From Nisaea sp. (lineage in GTDB: Bacteria > Pseudomonadota > Alphaproteobacteria > Thalassobaculales > Thalassobaculaceae), in assembly GCF_017640745.1 (NCBI RefSeq), contig NZ_JAEPQA010000001.1, positions 327,293 through 391,292 of the forward strand: DNA of 64,000 bases, in the 5' to 3' direction. A model generated the notes under the pieces. It was not told the origin of the DNA, did not search any database, and saw nothing but the letters and a program-made list of their open reading frames with translations. Made by a program: the position numbers and the translations under genes. Shown piece by piece: positions 10,548 through 20,186 of this stretch (its first letter is position 1; the number at the start of each line of letters is the position of its first letter).

Positions 10548-11790
10548 TCTGCTGGCCGTCGAAGAGGCCCTGAAGCGCATCCTCTCGGCGATGCCGCTGA
10601 TGCCCGCCGAGGAAGTCCCGCTGACCGAGGCGCATGGCCGTACCGCCGCGGCAGACATCGCCGCCCGGCGCACGCAGCCGCCGGAAGCGGTCTCGGCCAT
10701 GGACGGTTATGCCGTGCGCGGCGCCGACGTAGCGCAAGCCGGCGCAAAGCTGAAACGGATCGGCACGGCGCCCGCCGGACATGTTTTCCAAGGGACCGTC
10801 GGGCCCGGCGAGGCGGTCAGGATCTTCACCGGCGGCGCCCTCCCCGAAGGCGCCGACACCATCGTGATCCAGGAAGACGTGATCGCCAGCGCCGAAGCGG
10901 ACGGCGCCATGCTCGAGGTCACGGAAGCAACGAAATCCGGCGCCTTTGTGCGCGCGGCAGGTCTGGATTTCCGCGAGGGTGACATCCGCATCAAGGCCGG
11001 CAAGGTGATGACCGCCCGCGATGTCGGCATGGCTGCCGCGATGAACGTTCCCTGGATCGAGGTCCGGAGGAAACCGCGGGTCGCCATCCTGCCGACCGGC
11101 GACGAGATCATCCGGCCGGGCGACCCGACCGGCCCGAACAAGATCGTCAGTTCCAACAGCTACGCGCTCGCCGCTCTGGTGCGCGCCTGCGGCGGAGAGC
11201 CGACGCTGCTCGGCATCGCGCCCGACACGGTGGAGGGCATCCAGGCCATGGTGCGCGGCGCCCGCGGTACCGACATTCTGATCACCACGGGCGGCGCCTC
11301 GGTCGGCGAGCACGATTTGATACGCCAGGCCCTCGGCACGGACGCATTCGGACCGGACGGGCTGGAGCTCGATTTCTGGAAGATCGCCATGCGGCCCGGC
11401 AAGCCGCTGATCTTCGGGCATATCGCCAGAACGCCGCTGCTCGGGCTGCCCGGAAATCCGGTCTCGACCATCGTCTGCGGCACCATTTTCCTGCGTCCGG
11501 CGATCGCCACCATGCTTGGGCGGACCGAACCGCATACGACCGTCCTGAAGGCCCGGCTGGCGAAACCGCTGAAGGAAAACGACCGGCGGCAGGATTATCT
11601 GCGCGCGGTTTACCATCTCGACGAGAACGGCGAGGCCGTGGCCGAGGTGTTCGAGCGCCAGGACAGCTCGATGCTGGCCCTGCTCGCGGACGCCAACTGC
11701 CTGCTGATCCGACCGCCGCATGCGCCCGCGGCCCCGGCGGGAGAAAAGGTCGACATCATTCCGCTCGGCATCGGTTCCATTTCAATCTGA
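10537..11790 (+). CDS. moeA: Molybdopterin molybdenumtransferase MoeA
   Basis: The 417-residue protein inserts molybdate into adenylated molybdopterin. Family landmarks are [13 protein letters not shown] near residue 52, [15 protein letters not shown], the MoCF-binding stretch [14 protein letters not shown] and PGKPLIFG...LGLPGNPVS. Domain order (MoeA N, MoCF-binding, MoeA C) is complete. It starts within moaC, so the pair is translationally coupled. lexA follows after about 100 bases and has its own promoter. Confidence 0.96.
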   Translation: MASDLLAVEEALKRILSAMPLMPAEEVPLTEAHGRTAAADIAARRTQPPEAVSAMDGYAVRGADVAQAGAKLKRIGTAPAGHVFQGTVGPGEAVRIFTGGALPEGADTIVIQEDVIASAEADGAMLEVTEATKSGAFVRAAGLDFREGDIRIKAGKVMTARDVGMAAAMNVPWIEVRRKPRVAILPTGDEIIRPGDPTGPNKIVSSNSYALAALVRACGGEPTLLGIAPDTVEGIQAMVRGARGTDILITTGGASVGEHDLIRQALGTDAFGPDGLELDFWKIAMRPGKPLIFGHIARTPLLGLPGNPVSTIVCGTIFLRPAIATMLGRTEPHTTVLKARLAKPLKENDRRQDYLRAVYHLDENGEAVAEVFERQDSSMLALLADANCLLIRPPHAPAAPAGEKVDIIPLGIGSISI

Positions 11791-11811
11791 TCTATCCGTG
11801 CAATCAAAGCC

Positions 11812-11840
11812 TTGACGCACCACAGGAACCAAAGTAGAAC
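11812..11840 (+). promoter_or_regulatory. Predicted sigma-70 promoter of lexA
   Basis: TTGACG (11812-11817) and TAGAAC (11835-11840) are separated by exactly 17 bases. The -10 box coincides with the second half of the SOS box, so LexA binding would occlude RNA polymerase. Transcription would start near 11847, giving a leader of about 45 bases. Confidence 0.72.
11826..11840 (+). promoter_or_regulatory. LexA operator (alphaproteobacterial SOS box)
   Basis: GAAC (11826-11829), seven bases, GAAC (11837-11840) is the direct-repeat SOS box known for alphaproteobacterial LexA (GAAC-N7-GAAC, equal to GTTC-N7-GTTC on the other strand). Its position across the -10 box and 51 bases before the lexA start indicates autorepression. 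Confidence 0.85.
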
Positions 11841-11891
11841 ATTTCCGATGTTTATCTTTTGTTCCTGAGGGAATCGGCACGGGAGTCTCTG

Positions 11892-12656
11892 ATGCTTACG
11901 AAAAAACAGCACCAGCTATTGCTGTTCATTCAGGAAAGATTGGAAGCGACCGGCGTTTCTCCCTCTTTCGACGAGATGAAGGATGCGCTGGACCTGAAAT
12001 CGAAGTCAGGCATCCACCGCCTGATCACGGCGCTGGAGGAGCGCGGCTTCATCCGCCGCCTGCCGCACCGGGCCCGGGCCCTTGAGATCCTCCGCACGCC
12101 CGAGTCCAGCTCGTCCGCGCCTGCTGCAGCAGCGTCCCATCCGGCCGCGCTCGACCGCCCGGCAAGCCGCGGTTTCACGCCCAACGTCATTCCGGGGAAC
12201 TTCGCCCGGGCCACGCGCGACGAGGAAAGTGTGCCGGAGAGCAAACCGTCGGCACCGGTCTATTCCGACGAGGAGATGATCGATCTGCCGATGATGGGGC
12301 GGATCGCCGCCGGCACGCCCATCGAGGCCTTGCGGGACGACAGCGCGCGGGTCGCCATCCCGGGCTCGATGATCCATGCGGGCGATCATTACGCGCTGGA
12401 AGTCGCCGGTGATTCCATGGTCGATGCCGGCATTCTCGACGGCGATACGGTGATCATCCGGCGCTGCGATACCGCCGAGAACGGCAGCATCGTCGTTGCG
12501 CTCGTCGACGAACACGAGGTCACACTGAAGCGCCTGCGCCGCCGCGGTCACGCGGTTGCGCTGGAGCCCGCCAACCCGAATTACGAAACGCGGATCTTTG
12601 GCCCGGATCAGGTGCGGATCCAGGGCTGTCTTGTCGGCCTGATGCGGAAATATTGA
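11892..12656 (+). CDS. lexA: SOS repressor LexA
   Basis: The 254-residue repressor has an N-terminal winged helix ([21 protein letters not shown]...) recognising SOS boxes, and a C-terminal S24 autopeptidase domain. The self-cleavage bond is A140-G141 in [12 protein letters not shown], the nucleophile S175 is in AGDSMVDAG, and the general base is K213 in EVTLKRL. The linker (about 70-125) is longer than in enterobacterial LexA, as is usual in alphaproteobacteria. ATG 11892 begins the conserved N terminus; an in-frame start at 11859 would add residues without homology. A LexA box overlaps its promoter. Confidence 0.96.
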   Translation: MLTKKQHQLLLFIQERLEATGVSPSFDEMKDALDLKSKSGIHRLITALEERGFIRRLPHRARALEILRTPESSSSAPAAAASHPAALDRPASRGFTPNVIPGNFARATRDEESVPESKPSAPVYSDEEMIDLPMMGRIAAGTPIEALRDDSARVAIPGSMIHAGDHYALEVAGDSMVDAGILDGDTVIIRRCDTAENGSIVVALVDEHEVTLKRLRRRGHAVALEPANPNYETRIFGPDQVRIQGCLVGLMRKY

Positions 12657-12704
12657 GGGAACGAGAGGACGGCTTTCGCGGACTGCCGGCCTAAGGGATG
12701 GGGA

Positions 12705-13019
12705 TCAGCGGGTGTTGCCGCCCCAGATCATCCCGAGATCGGCGATCCGAACTTCCGCCTGCTTCTTCTCCCGGGCACGCACCGAGAGAACATGGCGCTT
12801 TTCTTCCTGCGCCTTGTTGATGGCGACGCTCTTGATCTCACGCCGGTTGGTCAGCGGAATCTGATCGAACACGGAGGTCGCCCACTCGTGGCGAGCGGCA
12901 TTCTCTACCTCGTCCGAAGCTTTCTTGATCGCGATATAGGCAAGGTTTTTCTGCCCTACGACGTCGGAAACAGACGCGGCCAGAATACTCAACGCGCGCT
13001 TTTTAACTGTATCCGCCAC
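12705..13019 (-). CDS. Small hypothetical protein (104 aa), unknown function
   Basis: I do not recognise this protein. It is 104 residues, charged and mostly helical in appearance, with lysine/alanine-rich segments (IAIKKASDEVENAARHEW, INKAQEEKRHVLSVRAREKK) and no signal peptide, membrane segment or cysteine. The start would be GTG 13019, preceded by AGGAAGG with a 10-base spacer. It converges on lexA and lies downstream of comEC after an 83-base AT-rich gap. Codon use is less GC-biased than its neighbours, so it may be a lineage-specific or acquired gene; being a spurious frame cannot be excluded. Confidence 0.5.
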   Translation of the reverse strand: MADTVKKRALSILAASVSDVVGQKNLAYIAIKKASDEVENAARHEWATSVFDQIPLTNRREIKSVAINKAQEEKRHVLSVRAREKKQAEVRIADLGMIWGGNTR

Positions 13020-13078
13020 CTCGGGCCCACCTTCCTGAGAAAGACACTCGCTAAGGAGTTGAATTCTATTGCTTAATA

Positions 13079-13106
13079 ATATGATCTATTTTTTGAGAAA
13101 ATTCAA
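13079..13106 (-). promoter_or_regulatory. Possible promoter for the 104-aa gene
   Basis: On the minus strand TTGAAT (13101-13106) is followed after 17 to 19 bases by CATATT or TATTAT in a markedly AT-rich stretch. The match is imperfect and overlaps the comEC stop region, so this is tentative. Confidence 0.3.
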
Positions 13107-15211
13107 TCTTTTTTAGCTTTGAGAAAAGACTTTCGGCCGGTCCAGGGCCGGTCGCCACGGACATATCTTGAGTAGACCACTTTGGGCCTCGCTCCATCGA
13201 ACCAGACCGCGATGGAGCCTCCAGGACGCAGATCCCGCGGCCCGAGGATAAGCCTCGGAGACGCGCACCCTTCCGGCACCCGAATACGCGTCACAAGGAT
13301 ATCGGCATGCAGGCAATCGTCGCCCAGAGACTGCGCGCTGGACGACCATGCCACGGTGCCTATACCGGCGGCCTCGAAAACGCAGCCAAGCGGGTCGCAA
13401 TCGAAGCGGCGTCCGGTACTCTCCTCCGGCAGTCCAGCGCGGCGGCGCCAGACGAGCGCCTCGAACCCGTTCCGCCCGGAGTTCGTCGCCAGCTCACTGC
13501 CAGAATGCACCCCGATGACCCGTCCCCTGTCGCTGATCAGCAGGGCTGGCGGTGGCCAGGGCGACAGCAGCAGAAGCGCAGAGGCGGCGATCAGGGGCGG
13601 TGCTCCGAGATAGCGCCATCGCGACCTCCAGAGGCAGAGCCACAGGCCTGACAGGGCCGCCGCTCCGGCCACCCACCCGGGGCTTGCGCGAACCGCCTGC
13701 GTCGCCAGCGGCCAACTCCCGATTTCCAGGGCGAGGGAGAGCACCAGATCCAGTCCCCAGCCCATGGGCTTCAGAGCAAGGGCTTCCCATCCAAGCGGCA
13801 TCAGGACCAGGGCAGCAACGCCCCAGGGCATGATCCACATGCCGGCCGCCGGGACGGCGATCAGATTGCTTGCGATACCGTAGAGTGCCGCTTTCTGGAA
13901 ATGATGGAGCGCGACCGGCAGAGTCGCGAGCGTCGCAACCAACGAGGTGAGCGCCAGCAGGAGCAGCTGACGGACGCCCTTGCGGAACGGCCCGTCGGAA
14001 CCGGCCACACCGCTCCAGCGCCCGGCTTCATAGACAGCCACAAGCGCCGTAACCGCCGCGAAGGAGAGCTGGAAACTCGCGCTCAGGAGATAATCCGGAC
14101 GGAACAGGAGAATGGCCATCGCCGCGAACGCGATCAGCCGCATCGAGATCGCCCGGCGGCCAAGCACCATCCCGGCAAGCACGATCGCGGTCATGACATA
14201 GGCGCGCAAGGTCGGCACGGCCGCGCCGGAGAGCAACAGATAGAATGTCGCGAAGGCCAGCGCCGCGACCGCGGCGATCACCCGGGTCGGCCAGAGCAGC
14301 GCCGTTCGCGCCGAAAGGCTGAGGAGCAACCGTACGAATCCGAAGACGCACCCGGCTACCAGTCCCATATGGAGCCCCGAAATCGCCAGAAGATGCGCGA
14401 TCCCCGCATCGCGCATGGCCTCTTCCGCCTCCTCCGAGATCCAATCCCGGTCGCCGACAAGAAGCGCCGCCGCAAGTGCGCCGGTATCGCCCGGCAAGTG
14501 ACCGCGAATGCGCGCCGAGAGAACCTGCCTGAGCTCCTCCAGCGCTTCGCTTTCCGAGGATATGGCCGCATCCGTCTCGACGGAATAAGGCGCCAGGGCA
14601 AACCCGACGGCACCAATGCCTTCGAAGAAGAGCGCGCGCTGGAAGTCGTAGGCATAGGGTGAAACAGGCGGCGGAGGCGGCTGGAAGCGGCCAAACACCC
14701 TGATCCGGCTGCCCGGCGCCGGCGCTGGATCCTTTTTCAGCAGCAGCACACGCGCCCGCCCCGGCAGCTTCTCCGCCGGCAGGCGCCCAAGGCTTTCCAC
14801 CTGCAGGATAATCCTTCGGCCGCGCGGCGTCATACCGACCGATTCCACCACACCGGCAACAGCGGAGGTGACGCCTCTCTCGAGTACCGGTGCTGTCACA
14901 TTCAGGGTGCGGACCTGAGCCGCCGTGAATCCCGCGACGCCCGCCACCAGAAGAGCCGCGAGGAAAGCAGGCAGCGCCCGCTGGCGCGCCGCCAGGAAAA
15001 CGAGTATTGCGCACAGCATTGAGACCGGGCCGGACAGAAGATGCGGTTCGACCGGCAGATCGAAATAGATCAGGATCCCTGCCGCCAGGGCGACAGGAAG
15101 CCAGAGTCCGGCCCGTTCGCGCTCGGCCTCCTGAAAATGCGCCAGTCCTGCCGCGGCTCTTGCGGCCAGAGGCAGGAGGCTTTTCGTCCAATCTCGCACT
15201 GCCCCGGCCAA
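13103..15211 (-). CDS. comEC: ComEC/Rec2 family DNA-uptake channel protein
   Basis: The 702-residue polytopic membrane protein has an N-terminal DUF4131-type region (two membrane segments and an OB-like part, about 40-220), then the ComEC competence core with HLLAISGLHMGLVAG and many membrane segments to about residue 560. ComEC translocates single-stranded DNA during natural transformation. The C-terminal 130 residues occupy the place of the metallo-beta-lactamase-like domain, but no HxHxDH metal motif is visible, so nuclease function is doubtful. It is divergent from gltX with 80 bases between, a conserved neighbour pair in alphaproteobacteria. No other competence gene is in the window. Confidence 0.92.
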   Translation of the reverse strand: MAGAVRDWTKSLLPLAARAAAGLAHFQEAERERAGLWLPVALAAGILIYFDLPVEPHLLSGPVSMLCAILVFLAARQRALPAFLAALLVAGVAGFTAAQVRTLNVTAPVLERGVTSAVAGVVESVGMTPRGRRIILQVESLGRLPAEKLPGRARVLLLKKDPAPAPGSRIRVFGRFQPPPPPVSPYAYDFQRALFFEGIGAVGFALAPYSVETDAAISSESEALEELRQVLSARIRGHLPGDTGALAAALLVGDRDWISEEAEEAMRDAGIAHLLAISGLHMGLVAGCVFGFVRLLLSLSARTALLWPTRVIAAVAALAFATFYLLLSGAAVPTLRAYVMTAIVLAGMVLGRRAISMRLIAFAAMAILLFRPDYLLSASFQLSFAAVTALVAVYEAGRWSGVAGSDGPFRKGVRQLLLLALTSLVATLATLPVALHHFQKAALYGIASNLIAVPAAGMWIMPWGVAALVLMPLGWEALALKPMGWGLDLVLSLALEIGSWPLATQAVRASPGWVAGAAALSGLWLCLWRSRWRYLGAPPLIAASALLLLSPWPPPALLISDRGRVIGVHSGSELATNSGRNGFEALVWRRRAGLPEESTGRRFDCDPLGCVFEAAGIGTVAWSSSAQSLGDDCLHADILVTRIRVPEGCASPRLILGPRDLRPGGSIAVWFDGARPKVVYSRYVRGDRPWTGRKSFLKAKKD

Positions 15212-15291
15212 TGTGCTAAATAGCCCCGCGCCTGCGGGATTCTGCCCCCGCCGGCATTGCCAGACCCACAGGAATCACGAGAAACCGCCCC

Positions 15292-16686
15292 ATGTCCGTC
15301 GTTACGCGTTTTGCCCCCTCGCCGACCGGCTTCCTCCATATCGGTGGAGCCCGGACCGCGCTCTACAACTGGCTCTATGCGCGGCACATGGGCGGAAAAT
15401 ATCTGGTCCGGATAGAGGATACCGACCGCGCGCGCTCCACGCCGGAAGCCGTGCAGGCGATTTTCGACGGTCTCGACTGGCTCGGTCTGCTCGGCGACGA
15501 GGAGCCGGTCTATCAGTCGGCCCGCCTTGAGAGGCATGCCGAGGTCGCCCACGAGCTGGTGAAGATGGGCCGGGCCTATTTCTGCTATTGCACGCCGGAA
15601 GAACTCGCGGCCATGCGCGAGGAGGCCAAGGCCGCCGGCAAACCGATGCGCTACAACGGCATGTGGCGCGACCGCGATCCCTCCGAAGCGCCGGCGGGCG
15701 TCGATCCGGTGGTACGCCTCAAGGCACCGCTCGAAGGTTCGACCATGCTGGTCGATCATGTCCAGGGTGAAGTCACCGTGCAAAACCAGCAGCTGGACGA
15801 TTTCATCCTGCTGCGCGGAGACGGTACGCCGACCTACATGCTCTCCGTTGTAGTCGACGACCACGATATGGGGATCACCCATGTGCTGCGCGGCGACGAT
15901 CACCTGAACAACGCCTTCCGTCAGGCCGCGCTGTATCGTGCCATGGACTGGGATGTGCCGGAATTCGGGCATATCCCGCTGATTCACGGCCCCGACGGCA
16001 GCAAGCTTTCGAAGCGCCACGGGGCGCTCGGCGTCGATGCCTATCGCGATATGGGCTATCTCCCGGAAGCGCTGAACAACTATCTGCTGCGTCTCGGCTG
16101 GGGCCATGGCGACAACGAGATCATCTCCTCCGCGCAGGCGATCGAATGGTTCACGCTGGAAGCGGTCGGCCGTTCGCCCTCACGCTTCGACCTCGCCAAG
16201 CTGGAGAATCTCAACGGCCATTACATCCGTGAGGCCGATGATGCCCGTTTGACCGATCTCGTGGTCGACGGACTCGGCGACATCAGCGAGGTTGGCCGCA
16301 GCCGGATTCTGAAAGGCATGAACGGGCTCAAGCAGCGCGCCAAGACGATTGTCGAGCTGACGGAGAATTCGGCCTTCTACGCAGCCTCGGTGCCGCTCCC
16401 CTTCACGGAGAAGGCCAACGGCCTGCTGACCGAAGAGACGATCGAACATCTGAAGACCCTCACCCAGCGCCTCGAGGCTCTGCCCGACTGGTCTGAGGAA
16501 GCTATCGAGAACGCCGTCCGCGAAGTCGCCGAGGAGGCGGATCTGAAGCTTGGCAAGCTCGCCCAGCCGCTGCGCGCGGCCCTCACCGGATCGACCGTTT
16601 CCCCCGGTATTTTCGAGGTGGCGGCGGTGCTGGAACGCGCGGAAACCCTTGCCAGACTCAAGGCTGTTTGCGGCACTGCACAATAA
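15292..16686 (+). CDS. gltX: Glutamyl-tRNA synthetase
   Basis: The 464-residue class I synthetase charges tRNA(Glu). The HIGH-type motif is [16 protein letters not shown] near the N terminus and the KMSKS-type motif is KLSKRHG; the catalytic half and the helical anticodon-binding half are both complete. The length and single-copy context suit a standard or non-discriminating GluRS; a second copy elsewhere (gltX2) is common in alphaproteobacteria and cannot be excluded. The promoter of gltA is embedded in its last 20 bases. Confidence 0.96.
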   Translation: MSVVTRFAPSPTGFLHIGGARTALYNWLYARHMGGKYLVRIEDTDRARSTPEAVQAIFDGLDWLGLLGDEEPVYQSARLERHAEVAHELVKMGRAYFCYCTPEELAAMREEAKAAGKPMRYNGMWRDRDPSEAPAGVDPVVRLKAPLEGSTMLVDHVQGEVTVQNQQLDDFILLRGDGTPTYMLSVVVDDHDMGITHVLRGDDHLNNAFRQAALYRAMDWDVPEFGHIPLIHGPDGSKLSKRHGALGVDAYRDMGYLPEALNNYLLRLGWGHGDNEIISSAQAIEWFTLEAVGRSPSRFDLAKLENLNGHYIREADDARLTDLVVDGLGDISEVGRSRILKGMNGLKQRAKTIVELTENSAFYAASVPLPFTEKANGLLTEETIEHLKTLTQRLEALPDWSEEAIENAVREVAEEADLKLGKLAQPLRAALTGSTVSPGIFEVAAVLERAETLARLKAVCGTAQ

Positions 16687-16696
16687 CGACTAATAT
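16668..16696 (+). promoter_or_regulatory. Predicted promoter of gltA
   Basis: TTGCGG (16668-16673) and TAATAT (16691-16696) are separated by 17 bases. The -35 box lies within the gltX coding end, and transcription would start near 16703, about 70 bases before the gltA ATG. Confidence 0.55.
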
Positions 16697-16772
16697 CCGC
16701 CGCGATTTAGCGGCAATGTTGCTCCGATGGAACGCGGAGCGGCCGCTCAACAAGAACTAAGGGAAGCTCAGG

Positions 16773-18074
16773 ATGAACAAATCAAACACCGGCAGCTTTA
16801 CGCTCACCGACAATCAGTCCGGAAAGAGTTACGAACTCCCCGTCCTGAAAGCCTCGGTCGGCCCGGACGTGGTCGATGTACGGAAATTCTACGCTGAGAC
16901 CGACCACTTCACCTATGACCCCGGCTTCACCTCGACCGGCTCCTGCGAGTCCGGTCTGACCTTCATCGACGGCGACAAGGGCATCCTGCTGCATCGCGGC
17001 TACCGGATCGAGGACCTCGCCGCCAATTGCAGCTTCCTCGAAGTTGCCCATCTGCTCCTCAACGGCGAACTGCCGAACAAGGAGCAGAAGGCCAAGTTCG
17101 ACCACGACGTCACCTACCACACGATGGTGCACGAGCAACTGAGCAACTTCTATCGGGGCTTCCGCCGCGACGCGCACCCGATGGCGGTGCTGTGCGGTGT
17201 CGTCGGCGCGCTGTCGGCCTTCTATCACGACTCGACCGACATCAACGATCCGCATGCCCGGATGGTCGCGTCCTTCCGTCTGATCGCGAAGATGCCGACG
17301 CTGGCAGCGATGGCCTACAAGTACTCCGTTGGCCAGCCGTTTAATTATCCGAAGAACGATCTGACCTATGCCGAGAACTTCCTGCACATGATGTTCGCGG
17401 TACCTGCGGAGGAATACAAAATGAACCCGGTCCTGGCGAAAGCCATGGACCGGCTGTTCATCTTGCATGCCGACCACGAGCAGAACGCGTCGACGTCGAC
17501 CGTCCGCCTCGCCGGTTCCTCCGGCGCCAACCCGTTCGCCTGTATCGCAGCCGGTATCGCCTCGCTCTGGGGTCCGGCCCACGGCGGCGCGAACGAGGCC
17601 GTTCTGACGATGCTCAACGAGATCGGCCACAAGGACAACATCAACGAGTACATCAAGAAGGCGAAGGACAAGGACGATCCGTTCCGCCTGATGGGCTTCG
17701 GCCACCGGGTCTACAAGAACTACGATCCGCGCGCGAAGGTCATGCAGGAGAGCTGCCACGAGGTGCTCGAGGTGCTCGGCGTCGAGGATCCGTTGCTCGA
17801 ACTGGCGATGGAACTCGAGAAGATCGCGCTCGAGGACGAATATTTCGTCGACCGCAAGCTCTTCCCGAACGTCGACTTCTATTCGGGCATCGTGCTGAAG
17901 GCGATGGGCTTCCCGACCTCCATGTTCACCGTGCTCTTCGCCGTCGCGCGGACCACGGGCTGGGTCGCGCAGTGGAAGGAGAGCATCGAGGATCCGCAGG
18001 CGAAAATCGGCCGCCCGCGCCAGCTCTATACCGGCCCGACCGAACGTTCGTTCGTCCCGCTGGACAAGCGCTGA
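16773..18074 (+). CDS. gltA: Citrate synthase
   Basis: The 433-residue type II (hexameric-type) citrate synthase condenses acetyl-CoA and oxaloacetate. The N-terminal domain typical of Gram-negative enzymes is present ([30 protein letters not shown]), with catalytic histidines in [20 protein letters not shown] and [14 protein letters not shown], and an aspartate in the C-terminal region. Start ATG 16773 follows AAGGGAAG. It is a single-gene unit with its own promoter and a strong terminator. Confidence 0.97.
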   Translation: MNKSNTGSFTLTDNQSGKSYELPVLKASVGPDVVDVRKFYAETDHFTYDPGFTSTGSCESGLTFIDGDKGILLHRGYRIEDLAANCSFLEVAHLLLNGELPNKEQKAKFDHDVTYHTMVHEQLSNFYRGFRRDAHPMAVLCGVVGALSAFYHDSTDINDPHARMVASFRLIAKMPTLAAMAYKYSVGQPFNYPKNDLTYAENFLHMMFAVPAEEYKMNPVLAKAMDRLFILHADHEQNASTSTVRLAGSSGANPFACIAAGIASLWGPAHGGANEAVLTMLNEIGHKDNINEYIKKAKDKDDPFRLMGFGHRVYKNYDPRAKVMQESCHEVLEVLGVEDPLLELAMELEKIALEDEYFVDRKLFPNVDFYSGIVLKAMGFPTSMFTVLFAVARTTGWVAQWKESIEDPQAKIGRPRQLYTGPTERSFVPLDKR

Positions 18075-18100
18075 GAGCTTTCCGGATACATGAAATCAGA

Positions 18101-18130
18101 CGGCGGCACCCCAGTGCCGCCGTTTTTTTT
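18101..18130 (+). terminator. Rho-independent terminator of gltA
   Basis: A perfect 9-bp stem (CGGCGGCAC at 18101-18109, GTGCCGCCG at 18114-18122) with a 4-base loop is followed by eight T residues. The convergent lpxB gene ends at 18157, so the hairpin may also help end that operon, although its minus-strand side has no strong T run. Confidence 0.95.
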
Positions 18131-18156
18131 ATCGGAGAGACTTGAGGCTTCCGACG

Positions 18157-19347
18157 TTAACGGCGGGCGATCCCGGCTGCTTCGGCAACGGCCATTGCGG
18201 CGGTATCGGACGGGGAGACCGCTCCGGTGCTGAGTTCTTCGCGCAGATCCCGGGCCGCCGCTGCGCAGTCGGCGCGGGCACGGGTATCGTCGAACATCCT
18301 TGCTGCCGCGACCGTGAGCGCCTGTGGCGTGCAGTTCTCCTGCAGGAAGAACGGCTGCACCACCCGGCCCAGAATCCGGTTTGCCAGGACCACGGAGTCG
18401 AGATTGACCAGTCTCCGGCCGATCGGTGCTGAAAGCGGACTGACCTTGTAGGCCACCACGGTCGGCACACCGGCAAGCGCCAGTTCGAGCGTGACGGTCC
18501 CGGAGGCCGCGAGCGCCACGTTCATCGCATCGAACGCGTCATATTTCTCCGCCTCGCCCTCGAGGACCACCGGCTTACCCGGCCAGTCCTTAACCGCGTC
18601 TCTCACCTCCTCGGCGACACCGGAGACGGTCGGCACCAGAATGCGGAGATCCGGATAGCGCGCGGTCAGACGGCGAACGGTATCGGTAAAAGCCGGCATC
18701 AAGCGGCGAACCTCGCCCGGGCGGCTTCCCGGCAACACGCCCAGCACCGGTGCCCTCGGAGGGATCTGCGCGCGGGCGCGAAGGCGGGATCCGTCCCCCT
18801 GCGGCTGAACCGACGCCGGATGACCGACGAAAACCGTCTTAAGCCCGTGCTCTTCGAAATAGGGCGGCTCGAACGGAAACAGGACTAGAAGCCGGTCGAG
18901 GAAACGGGAGATTGTCTTGGCCCGCCCGGGGCGCCAGGCCCAGACCGTCGGCGCAACCATGTGCACAAGCGGGAAATCGACCGCTCCTCCCTTGGCACGA
19001 AGCTTGTTCAGACGCTTCTGCACCCGGAGGCTGAAGGCCTTCGAATCCACGGTGACGAGGATGTCAGGCTGCTTCGACAGGATGTCCGTGACGGTCTGCC
19101 GGATCCGGCGGAGCAGTTTCGGCGCGTGGGGTAGAATTTCGAACACCCCCATGACCGCCATTTCCGAGATCGGGAACAGGCTTTCCAGCCCCTCCTCGCG
19201 CATCAGCTTGCCGCCGACACCGGCAAAGCGGACATTGCCGCCTGTCATGCGCTTCAGGGACCGCATCAGACCGGCCGCGAGCACGTCGCCGGAGGCCTCC
19301 CCCGCGATCAGATAGACGAGCGGCGTCCGCGCCTCTTCCGCGCTCAT
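18157..19347 (-). CDS. lpxB: Lipid-A-disaccharide synthase
   Basis: The 396-residue GT19 enzyme joins UDP-2,3-diacylglucosamine to lipid X at the inner membrane in lipid A synthesis. The family opening LVYLIAGEASGDVLAAGLM, the FAGVGG and SEMAVMG motifs and GVLPGSRPGEV are all present. The ATG overlaps the lpxI stop (ATGA), so the two products are translationally coupled. It is the last gene of the long minus-strand block that begins at rpsB. Confidence 0.96.
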   Translation of the reverse strand: MSAEEARTPLVYLIAGEASGDVLAAGLMRSLKRMTGGNVRFAGVGGKLMREEGLESLFPISEMAVMGVFEILPHAPKLLRRIRQTVTDILSKQPDILVTVDSKAFSLRVQKRLNKLRAKGGAVDFPLVHMVAPTVWAWRPGRAKTISRFLDRLLVLFPFEPPYFEEHGLKTVFVGHPASVQPQGDGSRLRARAQIPPRAPVLGVLPGSRPGEVRRLMPAFTDTVRRLTARYPDLRILVPTVSGVAEEVRDAVKDWPGKPVVLEGEAEKYDAFDAMNVALAASGTVTLELALAGVPTVVAYKVSPLSAPIGRRLVNLDSVVLANRILGRVVQPFFLQENCTPQALTVAAARMFDDTRARADCAAAARDLREELSTGAVSPSDTAAMAVAEAAGIARR

Positions 19348-20177
19348 CTCGTTTCGCCCCGCACCGGGGAAATTCCGGTCAGGAACAGCCCTTCTTCATC
19401 CGCCGCGGCAACCACGGCATCACGGTCCACCAGAATGGTCGAACCGGCCTCGACGGCGATGCCCCGGAACCCCGCGCTGACGACTGCACGGACCGTATCG
19501 ACACCGATCGTCGGCAAATCCGCGCGTCGTTCCTGGCCGAGTTTCTTGATCTTCACCAGAACCGGGCCCGTCGCCCCGCTCCGCTTCAGATGCCCGGCCC
19601 GTGCGACCATCGCATCGGTGCCCTCGACAGCCTCGACCGCAAGCACCAGCCCCTCCTGCACCGCGACCGCCTGCCCGACATCGGCCGGGCTAAGCGCCGT
19701 CAGGACTTCGAGACCGCGGGCGATGTCCTCTTCGGCCTCGCCGTCCGGAATGGCCGCCGTGAGCGTGCCCTTCGGCATGAGATATCCGCCCAGGACATCG
19801 TCGATCCCGACCACGCGGAAACCGTCCCGCTCCAGCTCCTCGATGATCAGGGAGAGCAGTCCGTCATCGCCGAAAGCCTTGCGGCCCGCGCGGGCCAGGG
19901 CCTTGGCGGAGCGCAGGTCAAGACTGAGATCGGAGAAAGCCGGACGGCGCATCGGCCCCGCCATAACCACTTCCTCGACCGAGGCTTCCTGAAGTTTCTT
20001 GAGCGTCGCGCTGGTCGCCCCGAGACGCATCCAGGCATGCTCCAGCCCCTCGACCGTCTCCGGGTCGGTCTGCCCCTCGAAGGCGATGACGAAGACACCG
20101 TCGCCGCTATCAAGACGGCGTTCGGCGATCCGCCGGGGAAGAACCCCGCCGCCGGCCAGAATTCCGAGCTTGGGCAT
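19344..20177 (-). CDS. lpxI: UDP-2,3-diacylglucosamine diphosphatase LpxI
   Basis: The 277-residue protein (DUF1009 family) hydrolyses UDP-2,3-diacylglucosamine to lipid X. LpxI replaces the unrelated LpxH in alphaproteobacteria. The opening LGILAGGGVLPRRIAE, the VMAGPMRRP stretch and the late LVKIKKLGQERRADLPTIG with VDTV match the family. Location between lpxA and lpxB is the expected one. The gene begins 9 bases after the lpxA stop. Confidence 0.95.
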   Translation of the reverse strand: MPKLGILAGGGVLPRRIAERRLDSGDGVFVIAFEGQTDPETVEGLEHAWMRLGATSATLKKLQEASVEEVVMAGPMRRPAFSDLSLDLRSAKALARAGRKAFGDDGLLSLIIEELERDGFRVVGIDDVLGGYLMPKGTLTAAIPDGEAEEDIARGLEVLTALSPADVGQAVAVQEGLVLAVEAVEGTDAMVARAGHLKRSGATGPVLVKIKKLGQERRADLPTIGVDTVRAVVSAGFRGIAVEAGSTILVDRDAVVAAADEEGLFLTGISPVRGETR

Positions 20178-20186
20178 GGCCCGACC

